Origin: Channa striata
Lineage: Eukaryota > Chordata > Actinopteri > Anabantiformes > Channidae
Length of the DNA stretch: 64,000 nucleotides
Direction: 5' to 3'
Assembly (NCBI GenBank): GCA_033026295.1
Contig: CM065171.1
Coordinates: forward strand, 558,001 to 622,000
Shown here: piece after piece, positions 35,396-48,385 of the stretch
How the letters are laid out: each line of letters opens with the position of its first letter
Numbering within the stretch: the first letter of the stretch is position 1
The notes under the pieces: model-generated
What the model was told of the DNA's origin: nothing
Databases searched by the model: none
The model's input: only the letters and a program-made list of their open reading frames with translations
Made by a program: the position numbers and the translations under genes

Positions 35396-37525
35396 CACCC
35401 CCCCCTCCTCTCAGCATAACGCTCCCTCTCAGAAATAGACTGTTGTTTGCATTCACTTCTCATGTTCTATCTCATGTTTCTATGTTGCTGGATCACCAAC
35501 ACACAGCTGATGTGCAGCATGTTGAATGTCTGTAGTTGTCATTCGCACACAGACAAACACACAGTCCAGTAATGTTTGGGCTCCGAGGCCCGCGGTACAT
35601 TTGTGTGAACATATACATACCTCATCACGGCAAAGAGGAGCCTTGCTGTCAGATGGAAGACACATCAATCGGCCCGTGTTAGCTCGTTGTCTGTCATCGC
35701 AATGATGGACATTGTCTCACGTTCTTTGAAGTGGTCACTGAAGCTGCTCTCTGCATTGGCATCGCTATGACTAGGGGAGGCTATTGCTCGATTTGGCTAT
35801 TGGTGCTTATTTTCTGGATGAGAAACAAACACATCGAGGTTATTCTGCTGTCAACAAGTGAAGGTTGATTAGATTATCTCCTTTGACTGCTCCTCAACTG
35901 TGGCATAACATTAATGCTGTGGCTCCAGCTGAAAAACACCATAATAAATTGGGCCTGAACACTTGTTTACTGACCTAACAGGATATATGGCACTGACTTT
36001 TACTGCACTGTATCTTCCCCTTTGTGTTACTGAGGTTTTGAAGAGTCTTAGTAACACTATGATAATTAATCATTACTTATCTGCTGAGGAATTTAGGCGT
36101 TTACGTCTCCAAAAACATTTCCCAAATTTGTCAGTGCACTCTTGCTCAACTGGGCTCTTGAATAAGGAGGGAAAAAAGAAAAACACTGACAGAACATTGC
36201 TTGTTTTTGATTAGCAGTTACTGAGAGAAAGTGGTTACTGAACTTGTTCTGCTACATGTGAACACTGATCGTCCCTCTACATCCCCGTATTATTCCAGTG
36301 AAGTGTGAGCACACAGGTTAATGCATGGTCACCCAGTGCACTCAGCAGCATGGTAATAACATAGAGTGGGCTCATATGTTAAAGCTGCTGGTGCCAGAGT
36401 GTCAGTACATGATGCGATACAGAGGCTGTTATCAGTGCCACAACTCAGTTCAACACGGTCGTCTCCATGAATTTTAATGTGTGTGTGTGTGTTTGACAGT
36501 GACTGACAGAGAACACGGAGCAAAGTGGACTCACTACGAGTCAGCTGACAGGTGTAGCAAAACCTCTTGTTCTTGAATATTTGTTTATGTGGCCCTAGTG
36601 CAGACAAGGTGTCACTTACAGTATTGTAGGACCGATAGACCAGTCAGTGACCATTTGCCTGCAGGTCAATACCTGCAGTGACTGTGGAAAGCATCAGTGG
36701 ATTGATGCCAGAAAGCCCAGATATTACCTGTTTCCACAGGCACACACTATATGATTTCTGTACAGCTCCATCTGCCTGGTGCAGCCTCTTGCCAGCCATC
36801 ACTGACTCTGCCAGACAGAAGCAGGAGAGGACATGCAGCTCATCTCCACCCTCTGCTGTCTTCATTCTCTCCCTCAACCCCATTGTGTAAACTGTATGTA
36901 GTGATGTACGCAGCTCTAGAGAAAACCCTGACACGGAGGATTCTTTGTAAAAATTAAAACAAAAAAAGGCAAAACTCATTGCAGACAGTTGCTAAGCTAA
37001 GGCTTAAAGTGCACTTCATGGAGCTAACTGCTAATCTCACCAGCCTGCTTTACAAGGGAAAAACCGCCATACCGTCCAAGCAAAGCGCAGTATTAACTAG
37101 TGTACTCGGTGTTCTTCAGCTCTCTCTACTTGACTTTATTACTTTATAATCTTTTCAACTATTAAGAGACTGAATAATACTTTGTAGTAGGGGCAATTTT
37201 ACAAGATAGTGTGTGATGTCTCTGACAGGAGGAAGGGGGAACCTTGAACAGACATCAGTCCTTTTGCTAAAGATCTCCAATTGATGTTTTTTTTGTAAAT
37301 AATATGATTTTTATGTCGACTTGTGTTACTTTCACACAGTACGTGTTTTTGTGTAGGTTTTAATGATATTGTGTGCAATGTGAGTACATATTTAACTATT
37401 GGTATTTAGTTAGGCTGTTAATTGTACATTGAGTTCTAGACTTGTATAAATTGTGTAAATGTGACCCATTATTTTTGTGTAACAAGTTGTGATTGTGACA
37501 ATAAATTCTTATTGGTTACGTGGCT
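35396..37525 (+). other. arnt2: arnt2 3' untranslated region
   Basis: Non-coding sequence after the stop. AATAAA lies at 37500-37505, followed about 15-25 bases later by a GT-rich stretch (ggttacgtgg, agttgtagtc), so cleavage near 37525 is likely. An earlier AATAAA at 35943 has no clear downstream GT element. AT-rich blocks with ATTTA-like pieces lie between 37270 and 37490. The end is inferred, not shown by a transcript. Confidence 0.6.
37500..37505 (+). terminator. arnt2: Likely arnt2 polyadenylation signal
   Basis: Canonical AATAAA hexamer within an AT-rich tail, followed by a GT-rich downstream element. It is the best-placed signal before repeat sequence begins at 37630. Confidence 0.55.
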
Positions 37526-37629
37526 TCCATTCAAAGTTGTAGTCCTCCATTGTTCAGACATGTCTCACATTAACAACTGAGTTTTTAGAACAACCTTAAT
37601 TCTGTTATCTGGGTTAAACTATATTTTTT

Positions 37630-37733
37630 CAATTCAATTCAACTTTATTTAGAGAGCCACCACTCACAACAAAGTCCTCTCAGGGCACCAGTAGCTGTGC
37701 AGTGGAAGACACACAGCTCCAAAGCCAGGGAGA
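37630..37733 (-). mobile_element. Small internally deleted L2 3' relic
   Basis: It has the L2 tail in antisense (caattcaattcaactttatt) but then jumps from the first 60 bases of the 3' UTR to the gcaccagtagctgtgcagtg block, losing about 250 bases found in the other copies. Confidence 0.65.
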
Positions 37734-40700
37734 CATCATATCATCATTTATTGTCTGATCAAGCATCCCCAAAAAATAAAAACACAGTAAAATATCAAAT
37801 TAATTATTATAGTCACTGATGTGAAATGAGCCATTTTGCATAAAGTAACATTTTACATGTACTTAAGCACTTCTCACTAACAGTAAGTTGAAAGAAACAA
37901 AGAAGCTCCTGTATTTATGAATATGAATAGAATCATGTCCTAATGCTATGTAGAGTCATGAGGGTTCCTCAAGTGTGAAGTATCCCTCTGCTGGTTGTTT
38001 ATGATGTTGCTTCATCATTTCCCTTAAGGTCGGAGAGGCATAAACATGGAGTCTTACAAAGTGGCAGCTAACATATTAATAGGATTATTTTTATTCATGT
38101 CATTTGTCTACAGGTCATGCAGTGTCCAACTGTTGACCAGTCATAAAGCTAATGTGTGATAAATAATTCCTAGGAAATTTCTTGCAGTAGTTGCTGTGTG
38201 GTCATTACGCGTCATTCCCCATTCAGATGTGAGTGACAGTTGATATGCTGCATGATTTGAATTGTCACTAATGGTTCATGCGAAAGTGAGGACGTTTGAA
38301 GCATTTGGACAAATGACTAATGAGACACTGCTTACATTCTTGAGAGAACATCATCAGACAGACGGCCCATAGCCACGTCTGTCTTTAGTGACATAGAGGT
38401 TGAGTGAACTTGTGGAAGATGATCAGCTGGTGTCAGGGTGAAGTATTTAGGGGCATGTCAAGCGAAAATTAAATTTGGAGCAGTAATTTAGAAAGAATGC
38501 AGAGACAGCTTGACAACATATTGCTGTTTGTTTTGTTTAGGACGTTTCCATCATTCATTTAACACGCAGTTCAGTCATCCGGGGTCAGGCCCGGAGCATT
38601 TCTGTCTGCAGGATGCACTCAGCAGACTCATTACATGTACACTTAGGAACATCAGTAACCACAGGTTTGAACTAGCACGCACGGAGACGAGTTCTCTGAC
38701 AGTAGATATGTTGTCATTGATGTACACAACACAACCGCTTCATCTCTATTAAGTCTATTCAAATGACCAGCTTGTGCACCGTCTGTCACACAATGCAGTC
38801 AATTCCAAACTTTATTTCAGTGTATTTCCTCTTAGTTCGTTAGTCCACTACACTGCCCAGCCCAAAAAAGTCCCCCACCTTTGATTATGATTAAGGCACA
38901 CATTCACCGTGGCATCATTTCAGTGACTTTATGCAATGTCACAACATCTATTTCCATTCAGAGTTGCATTCATAAGAGAGTTGGACCACTGTGTAAAATC
39001 TTTTCCATCCAGTGGGGTTAAATCCATGCTCCCTGTCTGAGACCAGCAAATCCTGGCATTGACATTTTGAAACAGGTCCATCAGTATTTTCAAGTAGTCA
39101 GCTCCTCAGATAGGCAGGAAGAAGCAACTGCAGTAACTGTCCAGTGACAACACTTAGCTATTTGCTTGGTTAAAGGCAGATAACAACTCTTTTTGGCTGA
39201 AGATGGAATATTTCCAAACAATGATAATAGAGAATGTTTTATTTATTTGGTCACGTTCTCAGTGGGTCAAATGGGGGCGTATCTTTCCACAGGCATTGAT
39301 CAACACTCCGGGAGAGTGTCCTGCCAGAGCGTGCTCTGGGTTTGTGGGCATCCTAACAGGAACCTTTTCTACCTCTGTCTCATGAGAGCAGTGTACGTTC
39401 CCCCAAAATGTAAAATATCAGTGCTCAATTGCAAACTTTAGACTTGCTCAAACACGGCATAAATGTGTGATTAACAGATATCCTGACTCAGTTTCCTTTA
39501 GTCTAGAAGAGTGATCAGATTTTTTTTGTATAGATTTAATATGTATTTCGTCCTGTAAACTTGTCATTCCCAGAGGTGCATGACAGAGAAGGAGCAGTGA
39601 CATTATGTCAGGTTTGTTCATTCTAATAATTGAGCAGAAGGTGGTTAGAAAGTAGAAAGTTAGTTAGAAAAGTTTAAAGATCTATCGTTAAGTGAAATCC
39701 TTACGGCACTTGATCTCAAATAACCGTTTTTACAGAGATGGTGGTTTGAGATTGGTTCTTTCTTTCTGAAAGTTGCACGAGCGTTATTATCTTGGAAACT
39801 TTGTTCAGTAACTATAATTGAATTCAGGTTTTATTTGTACAACTCACTACCACAAATCACACATTTGCTGAAAGGAAACCTCAGGAAAACCAATAGAGAA
39901 GGAGTCTCTCATCTGCCCTCATGGACAGGACGGACAGATGTGCAACAGACATGGTAGTATTTTATAGAAGACAATCTGACTGACAGCATTTGAAAATACA
40001 GATATGAAGACAAAGAGGCCACATGACTTTCTTTTCCACCCAGACATGAAGAGAGGACAGACACCACAAACACACCACATGCACAATAGTCACAACAACC
40101 ACACTTTGCTGACAGCGTAGCATGAGCTGACACGTACAAGGACTTGGGCTCCAGTTAGCGCAGAGACAGGAGCACACAAACGACAAACTAAAGTGGGACC
40201 CACAGTGTAGATGGTCCATGGTTACTGCACTAACTGTTTACATGTGTTACCAATGTGCATTGCAGTGCAAATTCCTGAAATGAGATTTTATGGAAAGATT
40301 ACGTGCCAGTTCATCTTAATCCTAAACAGAAGCATGAACATACGCAGACCAGGCTGCTGTGGAAGACAAACAACATAGAGCGAAGATGGCGCAAAAGTCA
40401 GTGTGTATCTGTGTATCTGAGTGTATCTCAGCGTCAGTCGTGCTCTGGAAAACACTTCATATACTCGAATGACCTGTAGCATGTCGTCCCCCCACTCAGC
40501 CTATATCAGCTCCACATGAGCCATGAAAACGTTTGGGCTCTGGGGAGTATGTGTGGAATGCCAAATAGCAGCGCTGCCCTTAGAAACACAAACTGGCAGC
40601 TGCTGGCATCTCTCCTCTTGGCGCGTTAACACCTTTGTTCAGTCTCTGCTCTTGAACAAACTGGAAGGTGATTTGAAAAGAAATGCTTTTCCCACATGCC

Positions 40701-41069
40701 TTCCTGACATGACATGCTCTCCGATTAGCCTCTTAAATTCCCCTCTGACACGTGCTAAGCTCTGCAGCATTTCTGATCGACTGGCAGGCAGACATTTACT
40801 GTCAGGATGTCTTCATTCTGCATCCACGCGCTGCCGCCGCCTGGCTCCACTCCACGTTTCCTGGCTGATTGTCATTAACTGCAGAGATGGTGTTTTTTTT
40901 TGAGAAAAGTGTTGTAAATAGCGTTCGAATGGCATCTGGTCTCTTTACAGAGCCTTGCCTCAGGCCCTGAAACCATCAGCGAGACGCTGTGCCGTGCTGT
41001 GTGTATCAGAGTGCGCATGTGTGTGTGTGAGATAGTGTTCAATTTGCATAAGCCACTAAGATGTTATGC

Positions 41070-41091
41070 TGTGTGTGTGTGTGTGTGTGTG
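41070..41091 (+). repeat. TG microsatellite
   Basis: About eleven TG units. Confidence 0.9.
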
Positions 41092-43918
41092 CATTGTGGT
41101 TGGCAGAGAATACGTAGCTGCATGCTTGTCTTCAGTCAGGGCGTCTCCATGCTGACAGGTCTATCTTAAATCATGCTGCTGCGAATCCTCCTCAGACCAC
41201 AGAGACAAACAACAACCCGTTGACACTGCTGCCTGTTTACCTGCAGCTACACATTCAACACCACTTGATTATTTGACACGCAGCTCCATCCTGCCTTCGC
41301 GTTTCCCACTTCCTTCACGTTCGCAGTGTGCAGATGAGACAGGATATGAAAGCAGATTGTAATCTGTCTGACCACAGGGCCCCTGGAGACCAGGTACTGT
41401 GAGGAATGAAGCTGTGCCACACTTCACATCTCCTGCAGCTACTGAGGCTGGAAGAGAGCATCAAATATATTCCAAGTTGTGCTCCTCCCACAGCATCAGC
41501 AGGGTTTTCCACTCAGTTCCACACATTCTTCAATACTTCACCTATTCTCACATTCTACATCCATCACGTAGCGTGATATTACCAGCCTATCGACACTACA
41601 CCAGCCTGCCCTTCGATTTTATTATTATAGCAGAAATACTTTGTGCATATCCTCGAAACTGAAGCTCAGCATGAAAGTATTTCTGACAGATATTGACAAA
41701 TAATGGTGTGTTTCTGACAGCGAGGCTGCACGTATGGATAGTGATGTAAAGATACTTTATGTAATAAAACATGTTCCATTTCATCGTGGAGAGACGCTAC
41801 TGCAGGGCACAAAAGGTCAGCAATTTCTGCTCAATCTTTTCCTGCTTTTGAATAAAAGTGGTATATTGTAGCAATGTGTGCAGCACATTCCCCACTGAAC
41901 AGCTCTTCACAATAAAAAGACATGAGCTCAGATTTTAATTACACAGAGAACATGGCCACGTCAAGGTAAAAAATGTGACCTTAACTGCAAACTGACTCAT
42001 GTTCATAGCGCTGCAGTGAGGAGGATCCTCCAGGGGAACAAAAGAAGCCTGACTTAGTGGAAGAAACCTACTTTGATGCACAGTAATCAGGATTTATGAA
42101 ACTCTTTCCATGAGAATTTAAATCAGACTTTGCTTTTAGTCATTTTAACATGACTAAGAGGCTACCTTTCTGTTACAGGAACACGCCTCATCCATCTCTT
42201 GGAGCTCCCTTCCTTTAAAGGGCCACTTCATCCAGTTTCAACTCATTTTCTATGGCCTTAGTTTAGGGTTAGAGTTTTTTCATCATTAGGAGTTCAGATG
42301 ATATCATCTGGGAGAGCTCCGGAAAAGCAGGTTCATTATGATTACAAACTCCATAATGTGAACAAGATGATGTAATCTGAACTGAAGGTTTCTCTAAGTG
42401 ATGTCACCTGGAGGCATTTTTTAGCTAGAAGTAGCGAGATACTTTAAGCCAGAGGGAAGTGTAATGGTATTTACGTACATGTATTAGTCAAACCGGTAAA
42501 ACACAAACTATATGGACTGTACTGTATCTTCAATACTAACATGCCTTCAGATCAAGTTCAGATTATGAGGAAACTGGTGTCTGAGCTTAAAAAACCTTTG
42601 ACATACACACAAATCATGTCATGTTGATTTTTCTGACAGTCGTTTACATTGTTTTACTTGATTTTTGAATCGTTCATCAGAGCATTGGGACTTATTGTCA
42701 CTCAGAGGCTCTGGTCCAGAGACCAGTGGTTCTGTCCAGTAAATGGTATCTTGAAGCATCTGTTCCTGCAAATTACCAACACAGTTTCAGGCCTGTATCA
42801 CCACAGGAAAGTTGTGGTTTTTTTGTTTGTTTACGGTTTATGTTGGTCGAAGCATGAACACTTCACATTTGAAATGGCGGCTGTCCTCAATCAGGCTCAG
42901 GCCTCATAGTCAGTAGTTCTCAGTCTTGCAGTCGTCAGTCTGCAGACATCAGAAGTTGCTTGTTTCTCTCTCAATCCTTTCAATCTTAAACGGCTAATTG
43001 GCCGACAGACGTCCTGTCAGAGGACTGATGCTTTGTGAGGAGAAAAGCAACAAAGGCTGATTTTTTTGGCTTTGTTCTGACGTGTGCTTTAAAGCTGTGG
43101 GATCCTTTTGTTCAGATGCCTGCTCCTCAGGCCACTGACTCCCATCATCAGCTCCATTATGGTGCGGCTTTCTCAGCTGAGAACCGCAAGGCCAGAACAA
43201 AGGAATGTCCTGTTTAGCTCAGTGCCCGGCCCCACTGATGTTTGTCACATGTGGCATTAGACGAACACTGATCAACTAATGCTGTCAAGTGGTCTCCATG
43301 GATGCTGGACCAGGGAACAGGTGTGTGAGCCGGCACAAACAAAGACAGCCCAGCCCCCCTCTGTCCCTCTGTCTGTACCCTGTCCTCCCACACTGCAGAT
43401 GGTTACTGAGCTTTTCTGTGTTTGGAGGCAGTTGTCAGACAAAAAATACACTAACAAATTTCTATTTGCTGAGTCGTGTTATGCTATTGTAACTTTGGTT
43501 ACGCTGTGGATTTTAAATATCAAGTTTAGATCAAAGAACCTCTCTGTTTGTTCAAGGACCAGAACTGACCAAGCTCTCCATAAAGCCAGAACATCATAAT
43601 ATTCATCACTAATAAGAAAAACCCCCCGGTTTCTTTCCAGCACTGCAGCCAGGCTGACTAAGAGCCATAGTTCAGTTGAAACTAGCCTTTATATTATGTT
43701 AAGGGTCATTTTGACCCATTTCACTTTTTGTAGTGACCAAAGTAATGTTTATCATTATTTTATCTTCATGAAATTTTATGACTTTTCCTCATCTGGGGTC
43801 ATGAACTGGTGTATAAAATATGGACACTCTTATGTGTCCTGGAATGTCTGTGGAGAGTTTGTATACAAAGATGATGTTGTGGGTCATTTTGACCCAGACA
43901 CCAGAAAAAGCTGGTCAG

Positions 43919-44305
43919 ATTTCTCTCTCTCTGTCTCCCTCTCTCTGTCCCTGTCTTCAGGTGTCCCCGGATTTGGCGCTGTGTGTCCTCCAGTGTGCAG
44001 CTTCTGGTCCTACTAACCTGCCCAATGTTTTGTTGTTGCTTTTGTTGCTCTGTTCTTTTCTCTCTCCACTTTCCATTCAGCCCAACCGGTCAAGGCAGAT
44101 GGCCGCCCACCCTGAGCCTGGTTCTGCTGGAGGTTTCTTCCGGTAAAGGGAGTTTTTCCTCTCCACTGTTGCCTATAGCTGCTCAAGGGGGATTTGTTGG
44201 GTTTTCTTTAAATGTTTGTATAGTCTTGACTTTATTATGTAAAGTGCCCTGAGATGACCTTGTTGTAAATTGGTGCTATATAAAAAAAGTTGAATTGAAT
44301 TGAAT
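43919..44305 (+). mobile_element. L2-type LINE 3' UTR nested in the piggyBac remnant
   Basis: Same 3' UTR as the other copies in the + orientation, ending ttggtgctatataaaaaaag then ttgaattgaattgaat. It starts within the UTR at the ctctctctgtctccctctct tract. Confidence 0.85.
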
Positions 44306-44344
44306 CCAAAATAAACATGTCTCCCTGATGTATGAAAGAGACAA

Positions 44345-45183
44345 ACTGGCTGCAGTCAGGGATGTATGGGATAAATGGGTTGAAATTTTTCCTTTGATGT
44401 ACAACCCTGGCCCCCATATTACTGTAGATAAATGCCGCGTTCCATTCAGGGGCTGCTGTCCTTTCCGGCAGTATTTGCCCAGCAAGCCGTCCAAGTATGG
44501 CATCAAAATATGGGCAGCTTGTGATGCAAAATCTAGTTATGCATGGAATATGCAAGTGGACACTGGAAACCTACCTGGAGGACAATCTGAGAAGAATTAG
44601 GGGATGTGGTGCTGGAGACGAGTAAAGGGCTACAAGGTCCCCTTCACTCAAGAAGTTGTCACAAGCTATGACTTGTGACACCTTCTTTACATCCTATTTC
44701 CTTGCAAGTGAACTTCAGAAGAGAAAGCTGACTATGTTGGGAACAATAAGAAGAAAGAAGTGAACTTCGTAGTGAAATTCTGAAGATGCAGGGAAGATCT
44801 CTGCATTCCTCAGTATTTCTCTGAGAAAGCAACAGTTGTTTCATACTGCCCAAAAAAAACAAGAACGTTCTTGTCACGAGCACAATGCACACAGATGCAT
44901 CTCTGACCACAAGAGAAGACAAGAAGCCACAAATCATCCTGGACTAAAAGTCAACCAAAGGAGGAGTTGACAATCAGGACAAAGTGACAGCAACATACAG
45001 CTGGCAGCACAGGCTGCATACAATCCATATAATGCCTGTGTCCTGTGGACTGAAATCCATCAACAATGGAATGCTGGCAAATACTGACATCGGCTTTTCC
45101 TGGAAGAACTGGGCAAAAACCTTGTCACTCCCAAGATCCAGAGGCAAGCTAGGCCAGCTTGATCACCAGCAGCTGCAGCTGTA
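44345..45183 (+). pseudogene. piggyBac transposase pseudogene (fragments)
   Basis: The DDE transposase is spread over at least two frames. 44345-44600 carries the ITVDKCRVPFRG motif with the first catalytic Asp, 44665-44790 the TCDTFFTS block with the second, and 44900-45180 the GGVDNQDKVTATYS block. The N-terminal dimerisation part and the C-terminal Cys-rich finger are missing or unreadable. Confidence 0.75.
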
Positions 45184-45489
45184 ATTGAAAAAGTCAAGTT
45201 CATGCCATCCATCCAATCTGCAAAGGATCCAGTGTATACAGGTGTAAAGGAATGGAAGAGATCAGGTCAGGTCAGTAAAACAAGCACATCTTGTGTGAAA
45301 TCCAGGAGTTACATCTGCAGAAAGCAAACAGTTACATTATGTGCATCATATATTTCAGTTTTGAAAATGTTTATCTAATAGAAAATAAGGTTGCTGTTTT
45401 TTAAACACACTTTTTTGACAGTTCTGAGTGGATTTACACAGTGCTTGTCAAAATGACCCGCAACATAACCAATGTGATTTTTTTTCAAC

Positions 45490-46840
45490 ATAATATGAGG
45501 GCTAGTATTCCCTCAACGCTATGCAGCAATGACTTCATGACTTTCTTTATGAATAAAATTGTAGCTATTTGAGAAAAATTCACCAAACCCTTCCCACAAA
45601 TACAACAGAATTAGAATCACCAGTAAGGCTCCAATCCCTTTTAAACTTCTTTTTGCCAATAGATCTCACTAAGTTAACTTCAACTATTACATCATAACCA
45701 ACAATGTGTCTCCTAGACCCTATTCCAGTTAGACTGCTTAAAGATGCTCCACCCTTATTAGACACATTCCTATTAGATATCATCAGTCTATCTTTAGAAA
45801 CAGGATATGTACCACAGGGCCTGTAAAGTAGCTGCAATCCAACCTCTACTTAAAAAACCTTGTCTGGATCCAGGTGTTTTATCCAAGTACAGACTGAGAT
45901 CCAATCTTCCCTTTATTTCTAAAATACTTGAAAAAGTAGTTGCAAAGCAATAACGTTATCACCTGCACAGTAACAACCTGTTTGAAGAATTTCAGTCAGG
46001 ATTTAGAGTTCATCATAGCACAGAAACTGCACTGATTAAAGTCACCAACGATCTTCTTCTGGCTTCAGATAATGGACTTGTCTCTATGCTAGTTTTGTTA
46101 GATCTTAGTGCTGCATTTGACACCATTGATCACAAAATGTTATTACAGAGACTAGAACATGTAATTGGGATTAAAGGAACTGCACTAGGTTGGTTAAGTA
46201 TTATCTGTCATTTGTTTGTGTTAATGATGAATCTTCCACATTCACAAAAGTTAGTTATGGAATTCCACAAGGCTCATTGTCAGGACCAACACTCTTTAGT
46301 CTATATATGTCTCACCACGGCAACATTATTAGAAAACACACTAAATTTCAATTGTTACACGGATGACACCCAGTTATATCTATCTATGAAACCAGATGAA
46401 ACAAATCAATTAAAAATCTCAGAAACATATTGTCCAACCATATCGTTACTTTAGCTAAAATAAGTCTGGCCCCCAGTACTACTGCAAGGAGTTTTGGAGT
46501 AATTTTTGACCAGGATTTGTCATTTACGTCAAACATAAAACAAATTTCTAGAACTGCCTTCTCCACCCACAGAACATTGCCAAAATTAGGAGCATCCTGT
46601 CTCAAAGTGATGCTGAAAAATTTGTCATTTCTAGATTGGACTACTGTAATTCTCTACTTTCAGGCTGCCCCAGACAGATTATATGTTTACCTTCTCTAGC
46701 TTCTTCTAGCTTAAAACCCTTCTTCTTATCCATAAAGCTCTAAACAGTCAAGCTCCATGGTACCTTAAAGATCTCCTAGTACCATATCATCCTAATACCA
46801 TTCCTCCTCACCTTCTCCAGAAATTCTCTGATGACTTAGC
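45490..46840 (+). mobile_element. L2-type LINE fragment with reverse-transcriptase core
   Basis: It encodes broken pieces of ORF2 in order: PIPVRLLKDAPPLLDTFLLD-like sequence at 45720-45780, QSGFRVHHSTETALIKVTND at 45990-46050, LVLLDLSAAFDTIDHKMLLQ at 46088-46150 (the AAFDTIDH finger/palm block), YTDDTQLY at 46355-46380 (the catalytic Y-x-DD motif) and GVIFDQDLSFTSNIKQISRT at 46497-46560. The 3' part is deleted after NSLLSGCP-like sequence, and stops and frameshifts are frequent. Confidence 0.85.
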
Positions 46841-46852
46841 CATAGTTGGTTG

Positions 46853-47490
46853 TTGATCGGAGGGGAACGAGCTGGAGTACAGGTTCAGTCATCATGGAAT
46901 TTGTGGACTGTTCTGAAAGCCATCTTTTGTTTAAATACCAGTAAGATGAAGGAGATGGTGAAAGACACTACCGTTCACCCCGGTGAACATCCAGGGCTCA
47001 GACATTGAGAGATTGGATAGCTTTAAGTACCTGAGTGTTCACCACAACCACAAACTGGACTGGACTGACAATACTGATACCCTGTACAAGAAGGGTCAAA
47101 GTCGCCTCCATCTTCTTCGGCAGATGCAGGCCTATGTTAAGGACATTCTATGACTCTGTGGTGGCCTCGGCTCCGTGCTACGCTGCTGTCTGCTAGGGTT
47201 CAGGCAGCACTGATCAGGACAGGAACAGACTGAACAAGCTGGTCAGGAGAGCCAGCTCTGTCCTGGGCTGCCCACTGGACTCTGTGGAGGTGGTGGGTGA
47301 GAGGAGGATGTTGGCCAAGCTGACATCCATCATGGACAACACCTTTCACCTGCTGCACCAGACAGTGGAGGCTCTGTGTAGCTCCCTCAGTGGCCGACTG
47401 ATACCCTCAGTGTAGGACAGAGCACTACCACAGGTCTTTCATTCCCACTGCGGTTAGACTCTATAACTCCACAGTCTAACCTACTTGCAT
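46853..47490 (+). mobile_element. Second LINE remnant of a different family (Rex1-like C-terminal end)
   Basis: It encodes LDWTDNTDTLYKKGQSRLHL, LDSVEVVGERRMLAKLTSIM, LHQTVEALCSSLSGRL and HRSFIPTAVRLYNS-like pieces. These are the C-terminal signature of a common fish LINE family (Rex1/Babar or relative), distinct from the neighbouring L2. Several frameshifts are present. Confidence 0.6.
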
Positions 47491-47632
47491 TAATATAGTA
47501 TATATTCTGTAGTTCTTTTTACATACTGTACAGTTGTAAATTGATTTTCATTTAATTTAAATTTTTGCACATTGCATGACATTAGTAAGTGCATTACAGT
47601 GCACTTACTCTTTGGTGATTTTATTGCTTTTG

Positions 47633-47776
47633 TTGTGGCTGTAGCTCAGTTGGTAAGGCAGTCATCCACAGACCACAGGGTTACTGGTTAGATCCCCAGT
47701 CCATGCTTGTTGTGTGTCGAAGTGTCCTTGGGCGAGACACTTTGCTCCCAGTGGACCAGACCGAGGTAAATGATAA
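47633..47776 (+). mobile_element. tRNA-derived SINE
   Basis: gtggctgtagctcagttgg with a perfect A box (47642-47653), a B-box-like ggttagatccc (47686-47696), then tcgaagtgtccttgggcgag and tttgctcccagtgg. It is the same family as the copy at 25300-25536, here on the + strand and lacking the distal tail. Confidence 0.75.
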
Positions 47777-48300
47777 GTTAAATACAACTTTCATGTACTT
47801 CCATGATTGGATATGTTGCTTTCCATAATACCACTAATGCAAATGTCATATGTGAGGCCTGCAATTATCGCCCCCTGCAATAATAACTATAAATCTGACA
47901 TGGCAGAAAAAAACATTGATTGTGAAATGAGTTTTGGACTTTGTCTGAAAACAAAGTTTAATATAAAACAGCAAAGGCAGATTATCCATTTGTTGTTTGT
48001 AGGAAGGTTTTTTGATTCATATTTTATGTTCTTTTAATTAATAGTCAACCACAGACACAGAAGATTTCAATAATAAATGAAGTTACTGCTGCCGTGCTGC
48101 ATTTGGACGTTGTGCACAGCTTCTCTTTCAGTTTGGACACAAGTGTACTGATCCCACTGTTGTGTAGGGGACCTAATAAAGATGATGTGGTATAATAATT
48201 TTTTAAGATTTGATTAAGAAGAGTTTATGATCTGCTCTCAAGCAGACAAGCGACTGAGCTGTTCCCTCAAACATAATGTTTTTTGACCATCAGGCACTAA
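47777..48300 (+). other. Intergenic stretch between SINE and repeat fragment
   Basis: No gene or repeat recognised. Confidence 0.5.
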
Positions 48301-48309
48301 GTGTCAGAC

Positions 48310-48385
48310 TTCCAGAATACCCAGAGAAAATCCACACAAGCACGGGGAGGACATGCAAACTCCACCCAGAAAGGCCACAATCAGC
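48310..48385 (-). repeat. Fragment of common teleost tRNA-like repeat
   Basis: cccagagaaaatccacacaa, then cacggggaggacatgcaaac and tccacccagaaaggcc, are the reverse complement of the frequent fish sequence that reads gtggagtttgcatgttctcc ... ctccgggt. The partner region of the same element, ggttagcgctgccacctcac, occurs at 60640-60716. Confidence 0.6.

Larger units (their letters stand above)
37526..43698 (+). other. Intergenic region, first part
   Basis: 6.2 kb downstream of arnt2. Only a small L2 relic at 37630-37733 and a TG microsatellite at 41070-41091 are recognised. Some stretches (38500-38760, 40700-40870) are more GC-rich, but I find no splice sites linked to a family-like protein. 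Conserved regulatory elements could lie here; sequence alone cannot show it. Confidence 0.5.
43703..45463 (+). mobile_element. piggyBac-type DNA transposon remnant
   Basis: The left end gggtcattttgaccc starts directly after TTAA (43699-43702), the piggyBac target. The right side has the matching gtcaaaatgaccc at 45447-45459, but its outer TTAA is lost. The inside holds a broken transposase: 44345-44600 encodes VWDKWVEIFPLMYNPGP, ITVDKCRVPFRGCCPFRQYL and KPSKYGIKIWAACDAKS, the first catalytic-Asp region. 44665-45180 in other frames has TCDTFFTS, KKPQIILD and KGGVDNQDKVTATYS. Several frameshifts and stops show it is dead. An L2 copy (43919-44305) sits inside. Confidence 0.8.

Noticed and set aside
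36644..36979. 111-codon minus-strand ORF in the arnt2 3' UTR
   Set aside because: No family features, and it overlaps competing ORFs on the other strand in ordinary UTR sequence.
47640..47712. tRNA gene on the + strand (A box perfect)
   Set aside because: The stems do not form a cloverleaf and the B box is degraded; the sequence continues into a SINE body shared with 25300-25536.
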